Assembly (NCBI RefSeq): GCF_900109935.1
Contig: NZ_FOBV01000004.1
Coordinates: 428,815 to 492,814, forward strand
Reading direction: 5' to 3'
Length of the DNA: 64,000 nt
Source of the DNA: Chryseobacterium taichungense
Lineage (GTDB): Bacteria > Bacteroidota > Bacteroidia > Flavobacteriales > Weeksellaceae
Part shown: positions 43,908-53,103 of the stretch, piece by piece
How positions within the stretch are numbered: position 1 is the first letter of the stretch
Layout of the letters: each line of letters begins with the position of its first letter
Notes under the pieces: generated by a model
What the model saw: the letters and a program-made list of their open reading frames with translations, nothing else
Told to the model about the DNA's origin: nothing
Database searches by the model: none
Translations under genes and position numbers: made by a program

Positions 43908-45128
43908 TTATTTTTTAGAAATTCTATACAGCTTCCCACTATCTGTTATCGCGTACAAATTGCCATCACTTCCGTTCAAAACATCACGGAAACGCTCTTT
44001 TTCATCAGCGAGAAGCCTTTCTTCACCAACCACTTTGTTATCTTTCATGACAATACGGTTGATATGTTCACCGCTAAGGCATCCTATCATCAGATTTCCT
44101 TTCCACTCATCGATATTTCCGGTGTAGAAAGTCACGCCGCTTGGTGAGATCACAGGATCCCAATAATAAACAGGTTGCTCTGTCCCCGCTTTTTGGGTAG
44201 TTCCATTATTTATTTTTTCTCCTGAATATTCAATTCCATACGTCACATCTCCCCAGCCATAGTTCTTACCGGCTTTTATTAAATTAATTTCGTCTCCACC
44301 TCTTGGTCCCATTTCAACATCCCAGAGATTTCCGTTGGGATCAATGGCCATTCCTTGAGGGTTCCGGATTCCATAGGCATAAATTTCAGGCTTAAATCCT
44401 GCTTTTCCGATGAACGGATTTCCCGGTGCGGGTTTACCATCTTTTGTAATTTTTAAAATTTTACCTAAATAATTATCTGTTCTCTGGGCATACACTCTCG
44501 TCTGCTTGTCAGATCTTTCGCCGGTGCTAACAAATAAATTTCCGTCTTTGTCGAAAGCTAGCCTGCTTCCGTAGTGTTTATCGCCATTATAGGTAGGAGT
44601 TGCCCGGAAAATAACCTGTACGTCTGAAATATTCTTTAAATCCTGAGATAGCTTTCCTTTTCCAACAGCAGTATGATTTCCCTTTTCATAGGGTTCCGAA
44701 AAGCTGAAATAAATAATCTTGTTCGTTGCGAAATCCGGATCCAAGGCTACATCAAGCATTCCACCCTGCCCTTTGTCATCGACTTTGGGAAAACCTTCAA
44801 TTTTTGAGATCTGCTTTCCATCTGATGAAACCACATTCATATACCCTTTTTTATCGGTAGTTAAAAATCTTCCGTCCGGCAAATTAATGATCCCCCAAGG
44901 CTTTCCAAGATCTTTGCTAAGGATTTCAACCTTATAAGGAGTTGTGGTTTTTACGGCTTTGATTCTGGTCTGTCCGGCAAAAGCAGGTTTGTACTCCGGT
45001 GAGTTAGGAGCGTTTGTTTCTACGCTTCCGTCGCTTCCAATCTGTTGGGCATTAATCTTACTTTCTTTACAAGATGAAAAAATTAAAAATAAAGTTATTG
45101 CTGAAATATAAAATTTATTGATTTTCAT
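43908..45128 (-). CDS. PQQ-dependent sugar dehydrogenase-like lipoprotein
   Basis: 406 residues. Lipoprotein signal ending IFSSC with Cys20, then a Ser/Asn-rich linker. From about residue 65 there is a six-bladed beta-propeller of the glucose/sorbosone dehydrogenase family: GKPWGIINLPDGRFLTTDK, GGMLDVALDPDFATNKIIYFSFSE, RLAFDKDGNLFVSTGER, AYGIRNPQGMAIDPNGNLWDVEMGPRGGDEIN. Probably oxidises an aldose in the periplasm or at the surface, if PQQ is available; no pqq genes are in view. Confidence 0.88.
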   Translation of the reverse strand: MKINKFYISAITLFLIFSSCKESKINAQQIGSDGSVETNAPNSPEYKPAFAGQTRIKAVKTTTPYKVEILSKDLGKPWGIINLPDGRFLTTDKKGYMNVVSSDGKQISKIEGFPKVDDKGQGGMLDVALDPDFATNKIIYFSFSEPYEKGNHTAVGKGKLSQDLKNISDVQVIFRATPTYNGDKHYGSRLAFDKDGNLFVSTGERSDKQTRVYAQRTDNYLGKILKITKDGKPAPGNPFIGKAGFKPEIYAYGIRNPQGMAIDPNGNLWDVEMGPRGGDEINLIKAGKNYGWGDVTYGIEYSGEKINNGTTQKAGTEQPVYYWDPVISPSGVTFYTGNIDEWKGNLMIGCLSGEHINRIVMKDNKVVGEERLLADEKERFRDVLNGSDGNLYAITDSGKLYRISKK

Positions 45129-45179
45129 ACCATTATATTAAGTGATTCCGCTAAATAATGGAAAAATAATGCCATAAAA

Positions 45180-45210
45180 TTTGGTAGTTTAAATTTTTAT
45201 TCTACATTTG
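45180..45210 (+). promoter_or_regulatory. Promoter of the blaI-like gene
   Basis: TTTG (45180-45183), 19-bp spacer, TACATTTG (45203-45210). Its -7 element is embedded in the operator palindrome. Confidence 0.75.
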
Positions 45211-45214
45211 TAGA
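45201..45214. promoter_or_regulatory. BlaI/MecI-type operator
   Basis: TCTACATTTGTAGA: perfect 14-bp dyad containing TACAnnTGTA, the established BlaI/MecI binding core. It covers the -7 element and lies 23 bp before the repressor start, so autorepression is expected. Confidence 0.75.
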
Positions 45215-45236
45215 AAGAAATATCAAACCGTAGAAT

Positions 45237-45611
45237 ATGAAAGAAATAAAATTGACAGATACTGAAAAAGACCTTATGGAAATACTTTGGGAAAAAGAAA
45301 GGGCTTTTATGAAAGATATTTTGGAATCACTTCCTGATCCAAAACCGGCAACAACGACTGTCGCCACGCTGCTCAAGAGAATGCAGAACAAAGATTTCGT
45401 TGGCTACACACTTTATGGAAATTCCCGCGAATACTTTCCGAAGATCGCTAAGGGTGAATATTTCAAGGAAGAAATGTCTTCTATGATTGACCGTTTTTTC
45501 AATAGCTCTGTGACGCAGTTTGCTTCGTTTTTTACATCAAATGCTAAACTGTCACAAAAAGAACTGAAAGAACTCCGGGAAATAATTGATAAACAAATTG
45601 AGGAAAAATGA
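45237..45611 (+). CDS. BlaI/MecI/CopY-family transcriptional repressor
   Basis: 124 residues. Winged-helix DNA-binding domain MKEIKLTDTEKDLMEILWEKERAFMKDILESL and TTVATLLKRMQNKDFVGYTLYGNSREYFPK, then a C-terminal dimerisation helix bundle (LSQKELKELREIIDKQIEEK). The family is inactivated by proteolysis after a sensor M56 protease responds to a signal. The start overlaps nothing upstream; its stop overlaps the M56 gene by 4 bp. Confidence 0.93.
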   Translation: MKEIKLTDTEKDLMEILWEKERAFMKDILESLPDPKPATTTVATLLKRMQNKDFVGYTLYGNSREYFPKIAKGEYFKEEMSSMIDRFFNSSVTQFASFFTSNAKLSQKELKELREIIDKQIEEK

Positions 45612-46231
45612 TTTACATTTTAAAAATAATACTGTGTTCCTCATTGCTTATCACTCTGTATTTTACATTTCTGCAGAAGGAAAAAATGTACCGGTTTAAC
45701 AGATTTTATTTACTTTTTTCGCTAATTTTCTCATACGCTGTCCCTTTTATTTCAGTTACATCAGAAAACCCAAAACCAGTTAATGGACTACAGACAACAC
45801 TTGAAGTAACCACAAAGGTTTTAGATCTTACTCCTAAACAAGAGAGTTTCAACTGGACAAATCTCCTTTGGATGTCGTATGGAATAATAACTGTGATCCT
45901 GTTAATAAAGACCATTTATTCCATTTCAAAGATTAAAAATATAAAAGGTAAAAAAATAGGGTATAAAAATCAAAAGATTGTTCTGACTGATGAAAATATT
46001 CCTCCTTTCAGTTTCTGGAAAACGATTTACATCGGGAAAAATTATCTGGTAAACAACCAAATTGATCCCCGGATTTTCATTCACGAAAAAAGCCATATCG
46101 ACCAAAAACACAGCCTTGATCTTTTATTCATTGAAATTTTGAAAATTTTTACATGGTTTAATCCTTCTCTTTTTTCTACAAAAAAGCCATCGTCACCAAT
46201 CATGAATTTCTGGCAGATGAATCTGTACTAA
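45608..46231 (+). pseudogene. M56 (BlaR1-like) sensor metalloprotease, N-terminal part, interrupted by frameshift
   Basis: 207 residues before a premature stop. Membrane segments near 1-20, 32-50 and 85-102, then the zinc motif HEKSH (His159-Glu160...His163) in RIFIHEKSHIDQKHSLDLLFIEI. After Phe189 the frame turns to unrelated residues (STKKPSSP...). Adding one T to the six-T run at 46170-46175 restores FFYKKAIVTNHEFLADE, the expected M56 continuation, and the frame then runs without a stop to 47025. So the gene is a one-base frameshift of an about 472-residue protein, or is expressed through slippage, or carries a sequencing error. It is coupled to the blaI-like gene by a 4-bp overlap. Confidence 0.85.
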
Positions 46232-46347
46232 AGAAAAATTTTAACGTAAAAGATTATCAGCACCTTATTCTTGATGAACTCATTTCATCTAAAAACTATA
46301 ACCTTATTCATACATTAAATTTTAACAACACCAAAAAACGATTTATT

Positions 46348-47025
46348 ATGATGAACACCAAAAAGTCTAAACTGACAAACCTCAAAAAAGTAGCCGTCGC
46401 GCCTGTTCTGCTTCTTGCATTCGGACTATTTGTGCAGAAAACATATGCAAATCCTATTGAAAAAATCATTGAGGAAACGCAGAATAAAAGTTCAGAACCC
46501 CTGAAAGACTCTTTTTCTGAAGATACAGGAAGGGTATTTGACGATTCTGAAAATAAAGTTTTAAATCAACAAATTAAAACACAAGGAACACAAATTGAAA
46601 ATACAAACACCAGAAAAACCGTTCAGGATACAATTCGCCCAAAAGAAGGTAAAAATACAAATCTAAAAGAGGAAACAGCAGCCAGGAACACAGAAACAGT
46701 AACATCTAAAGACGATGTGACATTACTTCCACAGTATCCCGGAGGATTTAATGCATTGAGAACTAAGATTTCAAAGCTATTTGACGCATCAAAAATGAAT
46801 GCTGACAAATCTAAGAAATTCAGTAGAACTGAACTTACCTATACCGTTGATGAAACAGGAAATGTTATCGATGTAGACGCCACCGGAAATGATGAAATTT
46901 TCAACATTGAAGCAATTTCAGCATTAAAAAAAGCCAATGAAAATGTTGTCTGGACACCTGCAGAAAAGGACGGAAAACCTGTTCGTTATCGAATGAAGAT
47001 CCCATTGGCTATGTCTTTTCAATAA
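46348..47025 (+). pseudogene. C-terminal part of the M56/TonB-like protein (out of frame with its N-terminus)
   Basis: 225 codons counted from an internal ATG; the same frame is open from the frameshift site near 46175. Order: KLTNLKKVAVAPVLLLAFGLFVQKTYA (last membrane helix), an Asn/Lys/Glu/Thr-rich periplasmic linker (about 35-125), then a TonB_C-like domain (YPGGFNALRTKI, YTVDETGNVIDVDATGN, ALKKANENVVWTPAEKDGKPVRYRMKIPLAM). M56 proteins with a TonB-like tail are typical of Bacteroidota. It could be translated separately, since a membrane helix lies right at the ATG, but it reads best as the detached end of the gene at 45608. Confidence 0.8.
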
Positions 47026-47138
47026 ATCATTAAACACTCATTGCGAGTGTTTTTTTATTTCAAATATTTTAGAATTTTTCTATACGTACAATTTTTTCTG
47101 AGGTATCGAATACTTTTCAATGTCAAATATTTCTTTCG

Positions 47139-47146
47139 TACTTTTG
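47139..47146 (+). promoter_or_regulatory. -7 element of uvrB
   Basis: TACTTTTG with a TTTC about 20 bp upstream (47115-47118), 21 bp before the uvrB ATG. Confidence 0.5.
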
Positions 47147-47167
47147 TATGTAAGATCACAATTTTCT

Positions 47168-49159
47168 ATGCAATTCAAACTTCAATCAGAATATAGACCC
47201 ACCGGAGACCAGCCTCAAGCCATCGAAAAGCTTACCGAAGGCGTAAAAATCGGTGAAAAATATCAGACCCTTTTGGGAGTTACCGGTTCCGGTAAAACCT
47301 TTACGGTAGCCAATGTTGTACAAAATGTACAGAAACCAACTCTGGTTCTGGCCCATAATAAAACCCTGGCAGCACAGCTGTTCATGGAATTCAAGGAATT
47401 TTTTCCTGAAAATGCGGTTGAGTATTTTGTGAGTTATTACGACTATTATCAACCGGAAGCGTATATCGCAACGACCGGAACTTATATTGAAAAGGATCTC
47501 AGCATTAATGAAGAAGTTGAGAAGCTAAGACTTTCAGCCACAGCAAGTTTACTTTCAGGGAGACGAGATGTCCTGATTGTAGCCTCTGTATCCTGCATTT
47601 ACGGTATCGGTAATCCAACAGAATTCCACAAATCCCTGATATCTATCGCTATTGGAGAAAAAGTAACCCGCACAGCATTATTACACGCATTGGTTAATGC
47701 TTTATATTCCAGAACCTTAAACGAATTCCAGAGAGGAACATTCAGGGTAAAAGGAGATGTAATTGATGTATTTCCAGCGTATGCCGATAACGCTGTGAGA
47801 ATTCAGTTTTTTGGAGATGAAATTGAAAAAATTCAGAGCTTTGATCCCGTTTCCGGAAATGTAACTTCTAATTTTGAGCAAATTCAGATCTATCCGGCCA
47901 ATCTTTTTGTAACCTCAAAAGAAACTTTAAATGGCGCCATCCGGAATATTCAGGATGACCTGGTAAAACAGGTAGATTTTTTTAATGCTATTGAAAAACC
48001 GCTTGAAGCTAAAAGACTACAGGAAAGAACAGAGCTGGATCTTGAAATGATCAAAGAACTGGGATATTGCTCCGGAATTGAGAACTATTCAAGATACCTT
48101 GATGGCAGATTGCCGGGCACAAGACCTTTCTGCCTTCTTGACTATTTTCCAAAGGATTATTTAATGGTTATTGATGAAAGCCACGTTACTGTTCCACAGG
48201 TTCACGCGATGTACGGAGGTGACCGGAGCAGAAAAGAATCTCTGGTAGAATACGGATTCAGACTCCCTGCTGCTATGGACAACAGACCTTTGAAATTTGA
48301 GGAATTTGAAGCCATTCAGAACCAGGTTATTTATGTTTCGGCGACACCCGCAGATTATGAACTGGAAAAAACAGGAGGCGCCTATATAGAACAGATTATA
48401 CGTCCGACCGGTCTTTTGGATCCAGTTATCGAGATAAGACCGACCATTAATCAGATTGATGATTTAATGGAGGAAATTCAAAAAAGAGCTGATCTTGATG
48501 AAAGGGTTCTGGTTACAACCCTGACTAAGAAAATGGCTGAGGAATTGACGAAATATTTCACGAAATTCGGAATCAGGACCAGATATATCCACTCTGATGT
48601 TGAAACCCTTGAGCGTATTCAGATCATGCAGGACCTTAGAGTCGGGCTTTTTGATGTTTTGATCGGAGTTAATTTATTGAGAGAAGGATTGGATTTACCG
48701 GAAGTTTCCCTGGTTGCCATTCTGGATGCCGACAAAGAAGGTATGTTACGAAGCCGTCGTTCCATGATCCAGACCGTGGGACGTGCCGCCCGAAACCTTA
48801 ATGGTAAAGCCATCATGTACGCCGATAAGATCACGAAATCGATGCAGGCTACATTGGATGAAACGGAGTATCGTAGGGCAAAACAAATGCAGTATAACGA
48901 AGAACATGGCAAAGTACCTGTTGCCTTGAACAAGAAAATTTCTGAAAGCTTAGTCGGAAGAACAAAAGATTTCCCGGACGAAAAATATACCCAGAAGGAA
49001 ATTCTTCAGAAAGTTGCAGAAGCGAAAGCCAGCTACACAAGCGAAGATATCGAAAAGGTAATCGCACAAAAGCAAAAAGAAATGGAGTCTGCAGCAAAAA
49101 ACCTGGATTTCATTAAAGCAGCAAAATTGAGAGACGAGATTGAAGCTTTAAAAGCATAA
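47168..49159 (+). CDS. uvrB: Excinuclease ABC subunit B
   Basis: Damage-verifying helicase-like subunit of nucleotide excision repair. 663 residues from the ATG at 47168 (MQFKLQSEYRPTGDQPQAI), the conserved N-terminus; the longer frame from 47120 would include promoter sequence. Walker A GVTGSGKTFT, beta-hairpin YDYYQPEAYIATTGTYIEKD, DEAD-like box VIDESHVTVPQ, motif VI QTVGRAARN, and the C-terminal UVR domain (MESAAKNLDFIKAAKLRDEIEAL) that binds UvrC. Strong terminator immediately after. Confidence 0.97.
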   Translation: MQFKLQSEYRPTGDQPQAIEKLTEGVKIGEKYQTLLGVTGSGKTFTVANVVQNVQKPTLVLAHNKTLAAQLFMEFKEFFPENAVEYFVSYYDYYQPEAYIATTGTYIEKDLSINEEVEKLRLSATASLLSGRRDVLIVASVSCIYGIGNPTEFHKSLISIAIGEKVTRTALLHALVNALYSRTLNEFQRGTFRVKGDVIDVFPAYADNAVRIQFFGDEIEKIQSFDPVSGNVTSNFEQIQIYPANLFVTSKETLNGAIRNIQDDLVKQVDFFNAIEKPLEAKRLQERTELDLEMIKELGYCSGIENYSRYLDGRLPGTRPFCLLDYFPKDYLMVIDESHVTVPQVHAMYGGDRSRKESLVEYGFRLPAAMDNRPLKFEEFEAIQNQVIYVSATPADYELEKTGGAYIEQIIRPTGLLDPVIEIRPTINQIDDLMEEIQKRADLDERVLVTTLTKKMAEELTKYFTKFGIRTRYIHSDVETLERIQIMQDLRVGLFDVLIGVNLLREGLDLPEVSLVAILDADKEGMLRSRRSMIQTVGRAARNLNGKAIMYADKITKSMQATLDETEYRRAKQMQYNEEHGKVPVALNKKISESLVGRTKDFPDEKYTQKEILQKVAEAKASYTSEDIEKVIAQKQKEMESAAKNLDFIKAAKLRDEIEALKA

Positions 49160-49160
49160 A

Positions 49161-49196
49161 AACTTCGGCGGCACCTTTGGTGCCGCCGAAGTTTTT
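49161..49196. terminator. Bidirectional terminator between uvrB and the DUF3820 gene
   Basis: Perfect 15-bp stem AACTTCGGCGGCACC/GGTGCCGCCGAAGTT (49161-49175 with 49179-49193), TTT loop, T-run after; A-run before for the opposite strand. Confidence 0.93.
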
Positions 49197-49461
49197 AAAA
49201 CCAGTATGTTTTGTTTTTATATTTCTCATAATTCACACTTCCTCCCCGAATCGGAATTAGCAGATCCATCAAGCCATTTAATTTTATCTCATAGATGGTG
49301 GACAGCTGCATTCCCAATTTTCCTTTGGGCATTCCCTTTCGGTGAAACCATTCAAGATAGCTAATAGGCAGATCGGCCAAAATTGTTCCTTCATATTTTC
49401 CGAAAGGCATTTTAACCTCGCAGATTTCTTTTAATATTTCGGGGTTTATTCCGTATTCCAT
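49195..49461 (-). CDS. DUF3820 family protein
   Basis: 88 residues. MPFGKYEGTILADLPISYLEWFHRKG-like core (residues 18-43) with the usual GKLGMQLSTIYEIKLNGL segment. The PFGKYxGxxLxDLPxxYLxW pattern defines the family; related domains are fused to exonucleases in other bacteria. The biochemical role is unknown. It starts one base after the stop of the AI-2E permease gene, so it is its operon partner. Confidence 0.87.
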   Translation of the reverse strand: MEYGINPEILKEICEVKMPFGKYEGTILADLPISYLEWFHRKGMPKGKLGMQLSTIYEIKLNGLMDLLIPIRGGSVNYEKYKNKTYWF

Positions 49462-49462
49462 T

Positions 49463-50548
49463 TTATACTAATAAATCTATTTTTTCTTCAAGTTCATCAT
49501 CCTTGTTTGGCAGCTTCAGATCTGGTGTATCGTCTTCAGAAAATTCGTTTCTGTATACCTGAATCAGCAACAGTGTAAGAGAAATAAGAATTGGCCCAAA
49601 AACCAACCCCATAAATCCAAAGAGATTCATTCCCATAATAATTCCGAAAACAGTATTTAAAGGATGGATATCTTCCAACTTTTTTAGAAGAGTAAAACGC
49701 AACACATTATCCGTCAATCCCACGATAACAAGACAATAAGCAGCTAACCCCAATCCGGTCCCGGTATCTCCTTCAGCAATCATGTAAATACAAATCGGAA
49801 CGTAAATTATAGCCGCTCCTACAACGGGAATCATGGATGCCGCAGCAGTTAAAGCAAAAAGCAAAACCGGACTTGGCGCTCCGAAAATAAAATATCCTAT
49901 CAGCGCGACAATTCCCTGCCCGAGAGCTACTACAGGAATTCCGATGGCATTTGCCATGATCAGCTTTCTCATTTTTTCGCCGATTAGCGATACATTTGAT
50001 CTTTTCAAAGGTGCGGAGGACGACAATATCCTTTCAAAAAACCTTGGCTTTTCGAGCATAAAATAAAGGATAAAATACATCGACAAGACAACCGTTAATG
50101 TATTGAATGTCCCGCTCAATGCTTTGGTAGAAAACTGTCCGACATTGCTCTTAAGCTTATCCATATTTTCTTTGCTTAAGATATCAAATCCTATCTTAGA
50201 ATAAATATAGGTATGAATTTTTTCCAGAAACACATTAAACTTATCCATGTAAGCCTGTGCATTTCCCAGTTTTTCAATTAATAAATCTCCGATAAAGTAA
50301 ATCGGAAGGATAAGAATAACCAGACTTGCAAACATTAAAGCCAATGAAGAAGCCCAGGGTTTCCACTTTTTTTCTTCCTGCAGATAAAAATTATACTTTC
50401 TGCAGACAACATAAATGGTAATGGCTCCTAAAACAGAAGGAATGAAAAGGGCGAGATTGAAACAGATCAATCCTGCCAATACCAGAATAATCGCAATCAG
50501 CGAAACCTGCTTTATTTTTACACTGCTTATTTGCTCTTGTTTATTCAT
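49463..50548 (-). CDS. AI-2E family (PF01594) permease
   Basis: 361 residues with about eight transmembrane helices: N-terminal pairs, a long amphipathic region (70-140, KLGNAQAYMDKFNVFLEKIHTYI), and a conserved C-terminal core (GAPSPVLLFALTAAASMIPVVGAAIIYVP and HPLNTVFGIIMGMNLFGFMGLVFGPIL). Members include the AI-2 exporter TqsA and sodium/proton antiporters, so the substrate is not predictable. Its start overlaps the previous membrane-protein gene by one base (TAATG). Confidence 0.88.
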   Translation of the reverse strand: MNKQEQISSVKIKQVSLIAIILVLAGLICFNLALFIPSVLGAITIYVVCRKYNFYLQEEKKWKPWASSLALMFASLVILILPIYFIGDLLIEKLGNAQAYMDKFNVFLEKIHTYIYSKIGFDILSKENMDKLKSNVGQFSTKALSGTFNTLTVVLSMYFILYFMLEKPRFFERILSSSAPLKRSNVSLIGEKMRKLIMANAIGIPVVALGQGIVALIGYFIFGAPSPVLLFALTAAASMIPVVGAAIIYVPICIYMIAEGDTGTGLGLAAYCLVIVGLTDNVLRFTLLKKLEDIHPLNTVFGIIMGMNLFGFMGLVFGPILISLTLLLIQVYRNEFSEDDTPDLKLPNKDDELEEKIDLLV

Positions 50549-51279
50549 TATTTATTTAGCATTATTTGTCTTGGTTTTCCAAGGTAAGCGCAGTATGCAG
50601 AATACATTACTGCCATGATAAACGGAGCCGTCAAAATAACTCCGATAAAGCAAAGGACAACCCCTGCCATAGAAATCAAAAACCCAAGAATGGTAACACC
50701 AAGAAAAGTGCCGTAATTTTCTTTAACAATAGAAAAAGATTTTCCGATCGCATCTGTAGCAGAAGCATTTTCAAACAATAAGATCGGATAGCCCAGCATT
50801 AAAAACGGATAAACAAAAACAATAGGAATTACACAAAGTGAAAGTGCTACTGTTGAAATAATTCCTGACAATAATGCATAAATCAAAATGTTTACAAAGT
50901 TCTGTCTATAGCCAATGAAAAGATCCGAAAACTCAATCGGATTTTTTGTATTGTATTTATTGATCATGTAGATCAGACCTACATAAAGAGGGGCAAGCAA
51001 TAATCCCAAAAGCCCGGACAATGTGAGATACAAAGGAAACCCCGGAGCATTCCAATAGTTGAAATCATAATTACCGCTTTCTCTCATTTCTTCCATCATT
51101 GATGCAGAATTGAACCCAGTAATAGTCTGGATCACAAAACCTAAAAGGAGATAAACAATCATTGCGATAATGGCATAAAGGAAAACGCCTTTATACATTT
51201 CGAAGGCATGCGAAATAATCGATCCTGTATTTCTTTCCGGAACAGAGCCTTGCTGTTCAAATTCACTGAATTCTGACAT
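50548..51279 (-). CDS. Polytopic membrane protein, paralogue of the 17723 and 51357 genes
   Basis: 243 residues. Cytoplasmic N-terminus (MSEFSEFEQQGSVPERNTGSIISHAFEMYKG), then about five membrane segments. The loop INKYNTKNPIEFSDLFIGYRQNFV matches the loop GEKIELGDLFVGYNGLNFF of the next gene. The central LCVIPIVFVYPFLMLGYPILLFE segment is common in this unnamed family. Function unknown. Coupled to the AI-2E permease by a one-base overlap, suggesting joint action. Confidence 0.77.
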   Translation of the reverse strand: MSEFSEFEQQGSVPERNTGSIISHAFEMYKGVFLYAIIAMIVYLLLGFVIQTITGFNSASMMEEMRESGNYDFNYWNAPGFPLYLTLSGLLGLLLAPLYVGLIYMINKYNTKNPIEFSDLFIGYRQNFVNILIYALLSGIISTVALSLCVIPIVFVYPFLMLGYPILLFENASATDAIGKSFSIVKENYGTFLGVTILGFLISMAGVVLCFIGVILTAPFIMAVMYSAYCAYLGKPRQIMLNK

Positions 51280-51356
51280 GGTGTTTATATTTTAATGTTG
51301 TTTCTACCAAATTTAATTTATTTTGACAGAAAACGCATTAAAAACTCAGTCAAAAA

Positions 51357-52079
51357 TTAATTTTTCTCTGAAAAGATAACTTTATACAACGAATAGATCA
51401 TTGCATTCCAGAACGGAAAGGTAAAAAGTCCTCCTATAAAAAACAGTGCAAAACCGATATATTTAAACAAAACAGCAACCATAATGCATACCAGAATTTC
51501 CAGGAAATACATTCTAAGTGCTTTAAAATTTAAAGACAATGATTCCAAAATACTTTTATTCATAAAGAACATCATAGGAGCGACAAACATCGTAATGGAA
51601 ACCCAAACCACCCCCAGAATAATCGTCTGAATACTGTATGCAAAAATGAAATACCAGAAAATGTAATACCCGATGTATCTGAAAAAATTCAATCCGTTGT
51701 AACCCACAAATAAATCTCCCAGCTCAATTTTTTCACCAAGATCCATCTTCCTGTAAATCTGATAAAAGCCAAGATTTAGCGGATACAGAAAAATATTCGT
51801 TCCCATCATCCACAGCGAAAAGTTCTGAAAATTTTCCGTCGAAAGAAGTTTCTGAAGCTCTGCCGTATATACCTGAACGCCTTCTTTAGCATATTTTGCG
51901 GTTTCCAGATAGCCGGTCAAAATACCATATTTGGCGTCGCAGAAAAACAATATGGTCATCATAATTCCGAAATACATGATGGAAAACATCAGCTGAAAAA
52001 CCAATGTTTTATTCCAGTAGAAAAATGCCTGCTTCAGTATAAAATCCAATCCCGGTTTCTGTGGATATTTGTTTTCCAT
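51357..52079 (-). CDS. Polytopic membrane protein with GEKIELGDLFVGY loop
   Basis: 240 residues from the ATG at 52079 (MENKYPQKPGLDFILKQAFFYW); a longer frame to 52109 would run into the divergent pabB promoter. About five membrane segments and the loop FYQIYRKMDLGEKIELGDLFVGY (about 107-129) shared with the two paralogues. 77 bp upstream of the 50548-51279 gene in the same direction, so a three- or four-gene membrane operon with the AI-2E permease and DUF3820 is likely. Function unknown. Confidence 0.75.
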   Translation of the reverse strand: MENKYPQKPGLDFILKQAFFYWNKTLVFQLMFSIMYFGIMMTILFFCDAKYGILTGYLETAKYAKEGVQVYTAELQKLLSTENFQNFSLWMMGTNIFLYPLNLGFYQIYRKMDLGEKIELGDLFVGYNGLNFFRYIGYYIFWYFIFAYSIQTIILGVVWVSITMFVAPMMFFMNKSILESLSLNFKALRMYFLEILVCIMVAVLFKYIGFALFFIGGLFTFPFWNAMIYSLYKVIFSEKN

Positions 52080-52125
52080 AAAAAAATTTTGTGCAAAAGT
52101 AAACATCAATAATTACTTTTGCGGA

Positions 52126-53103
52126 ATGTTTTCAGTGAATCATCAAAAATTTATGGAAATGGATGAACTTTCACTTCAGAAAGTTCCTTACTTTTTCATT
52201 GTAGATTTCCTTGCGCAGCATGTTGAAATATTTAAAGAAAATGAAATTGAAAAATCAGGCTTATTAATTGATTTTCAAAACTTTTCAAACGTAAAAAATC
52301 AGCACGCATTATCTAAAAATGTGGAATGGAAATCATTCCCGGAAACCTTGGAAAGCTTTAAAAAAGGCTTTGATAAAGTTCAGAAAAATATTCACCTGGG
52401 AAATTCATATCTGGTAAATTACACCCGTAAGACAAAAATAGAAACCAACCTGAGACTGGAAGAAATTTTTTATCATTCTACCGCAAAATATAAGGCGTAT
52501 TATAAAGATTTTTTTGTATTTTTTTCTCCTGAAACGTTTGTGAAAATCATTGATGGTAAAATATTTACGTATCCCATGAAAGGAACAATCGATGCTTCTC
52601 TGGAAAATGCGGCGGAAATTCTCAGGAATGATAAAAAAGAAAAAGCGGAACATTACACAGTGGTTGATCTGCTAAGGAACGACCTCAGCATGGTGGCAGA
52701 TGATGTGAAAGTTGATAAATTTCAGTATATTGACTTCATTAAAACCAAGCAAAAAGATCTGTACGCCATGAGCTCTGAGATTTCAGGAAACATCAAGCCT
52801 GAATTCGACGGTAAGCTGGGCAGCATTATGGAAAAAATCCTTCCCGCCGGATCCATCTTAGGCGCTCCGAAGCCAAAAACACTCGACATCATTCTGGACG
52901 CGGAAGGCTATGAAAGAGGCTATTATACAGGAGTTTGCGGCTGGTTTGACGGTAAAAACCTCGACAGCTGCGTGATGATACGATTTATTGAAAAAGAAGG
53001 CGATGAACTTTATTTCAAAAGCGGTGGTGGCATAACCCACATGAGCAGATTAGAAGACGAATATCAGGAAATGAAAAACAAAATCTATGTCCCAATTCAT
53101 TGA
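52126..53103 (+). CDS. pabB: Aminodeoxychorismate synthase component I
   Basis: Converts chorismate and ammonia to 4-amino-4-deoxychorismate for folate. 325 residues from the ATG at 52126, shorter than Escherichia coli PabB (453) because the N-terminal domain is reduced, as in many Bacteroidota. Chorismate-binding-domain landmarks: PMKGTIDAS, EHYTVVDLLRNDLSMVA, LPAGSILGAPKPKTLDII, YYTGVCGWFDG, FKSGGGITHMSRLEDEYQE. A TACTTTTG -7-like element ends four bases before this ATG. Starts at internal ATGs (52153) cannot be excluded. Overlaps pabC by 17 bp. Confidence 0.92.
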   Translation: MFSVNHQKFMEMDELSLQKVPYFFIVDFLAQHVEIFKENEIEKSGLLIDFQNFSNVKNQHALSKNVEWKSFPETLESFKKGFDKVQKNIHLGNSYLVNYTRKTKIETNLRLEEIFYHSTAKYKAYYKDFFVFFSPETFVKIIDGKIFTYPMKGTIDASLENAAEILRNDKKEKAEHYTVVDLLRNDLSMVADDVKVDKFQYIDFIKTKQKDLYAMSSEISGNIKPEFDGKLGSIMEKILPAGSILGAPKPKTLDIILDAEGYERGYYTGVCGWFDGKNLDSCVMIRFIEKEGDELYFKSGGGITHMSRLEDEYQEMKNKIYVPIH

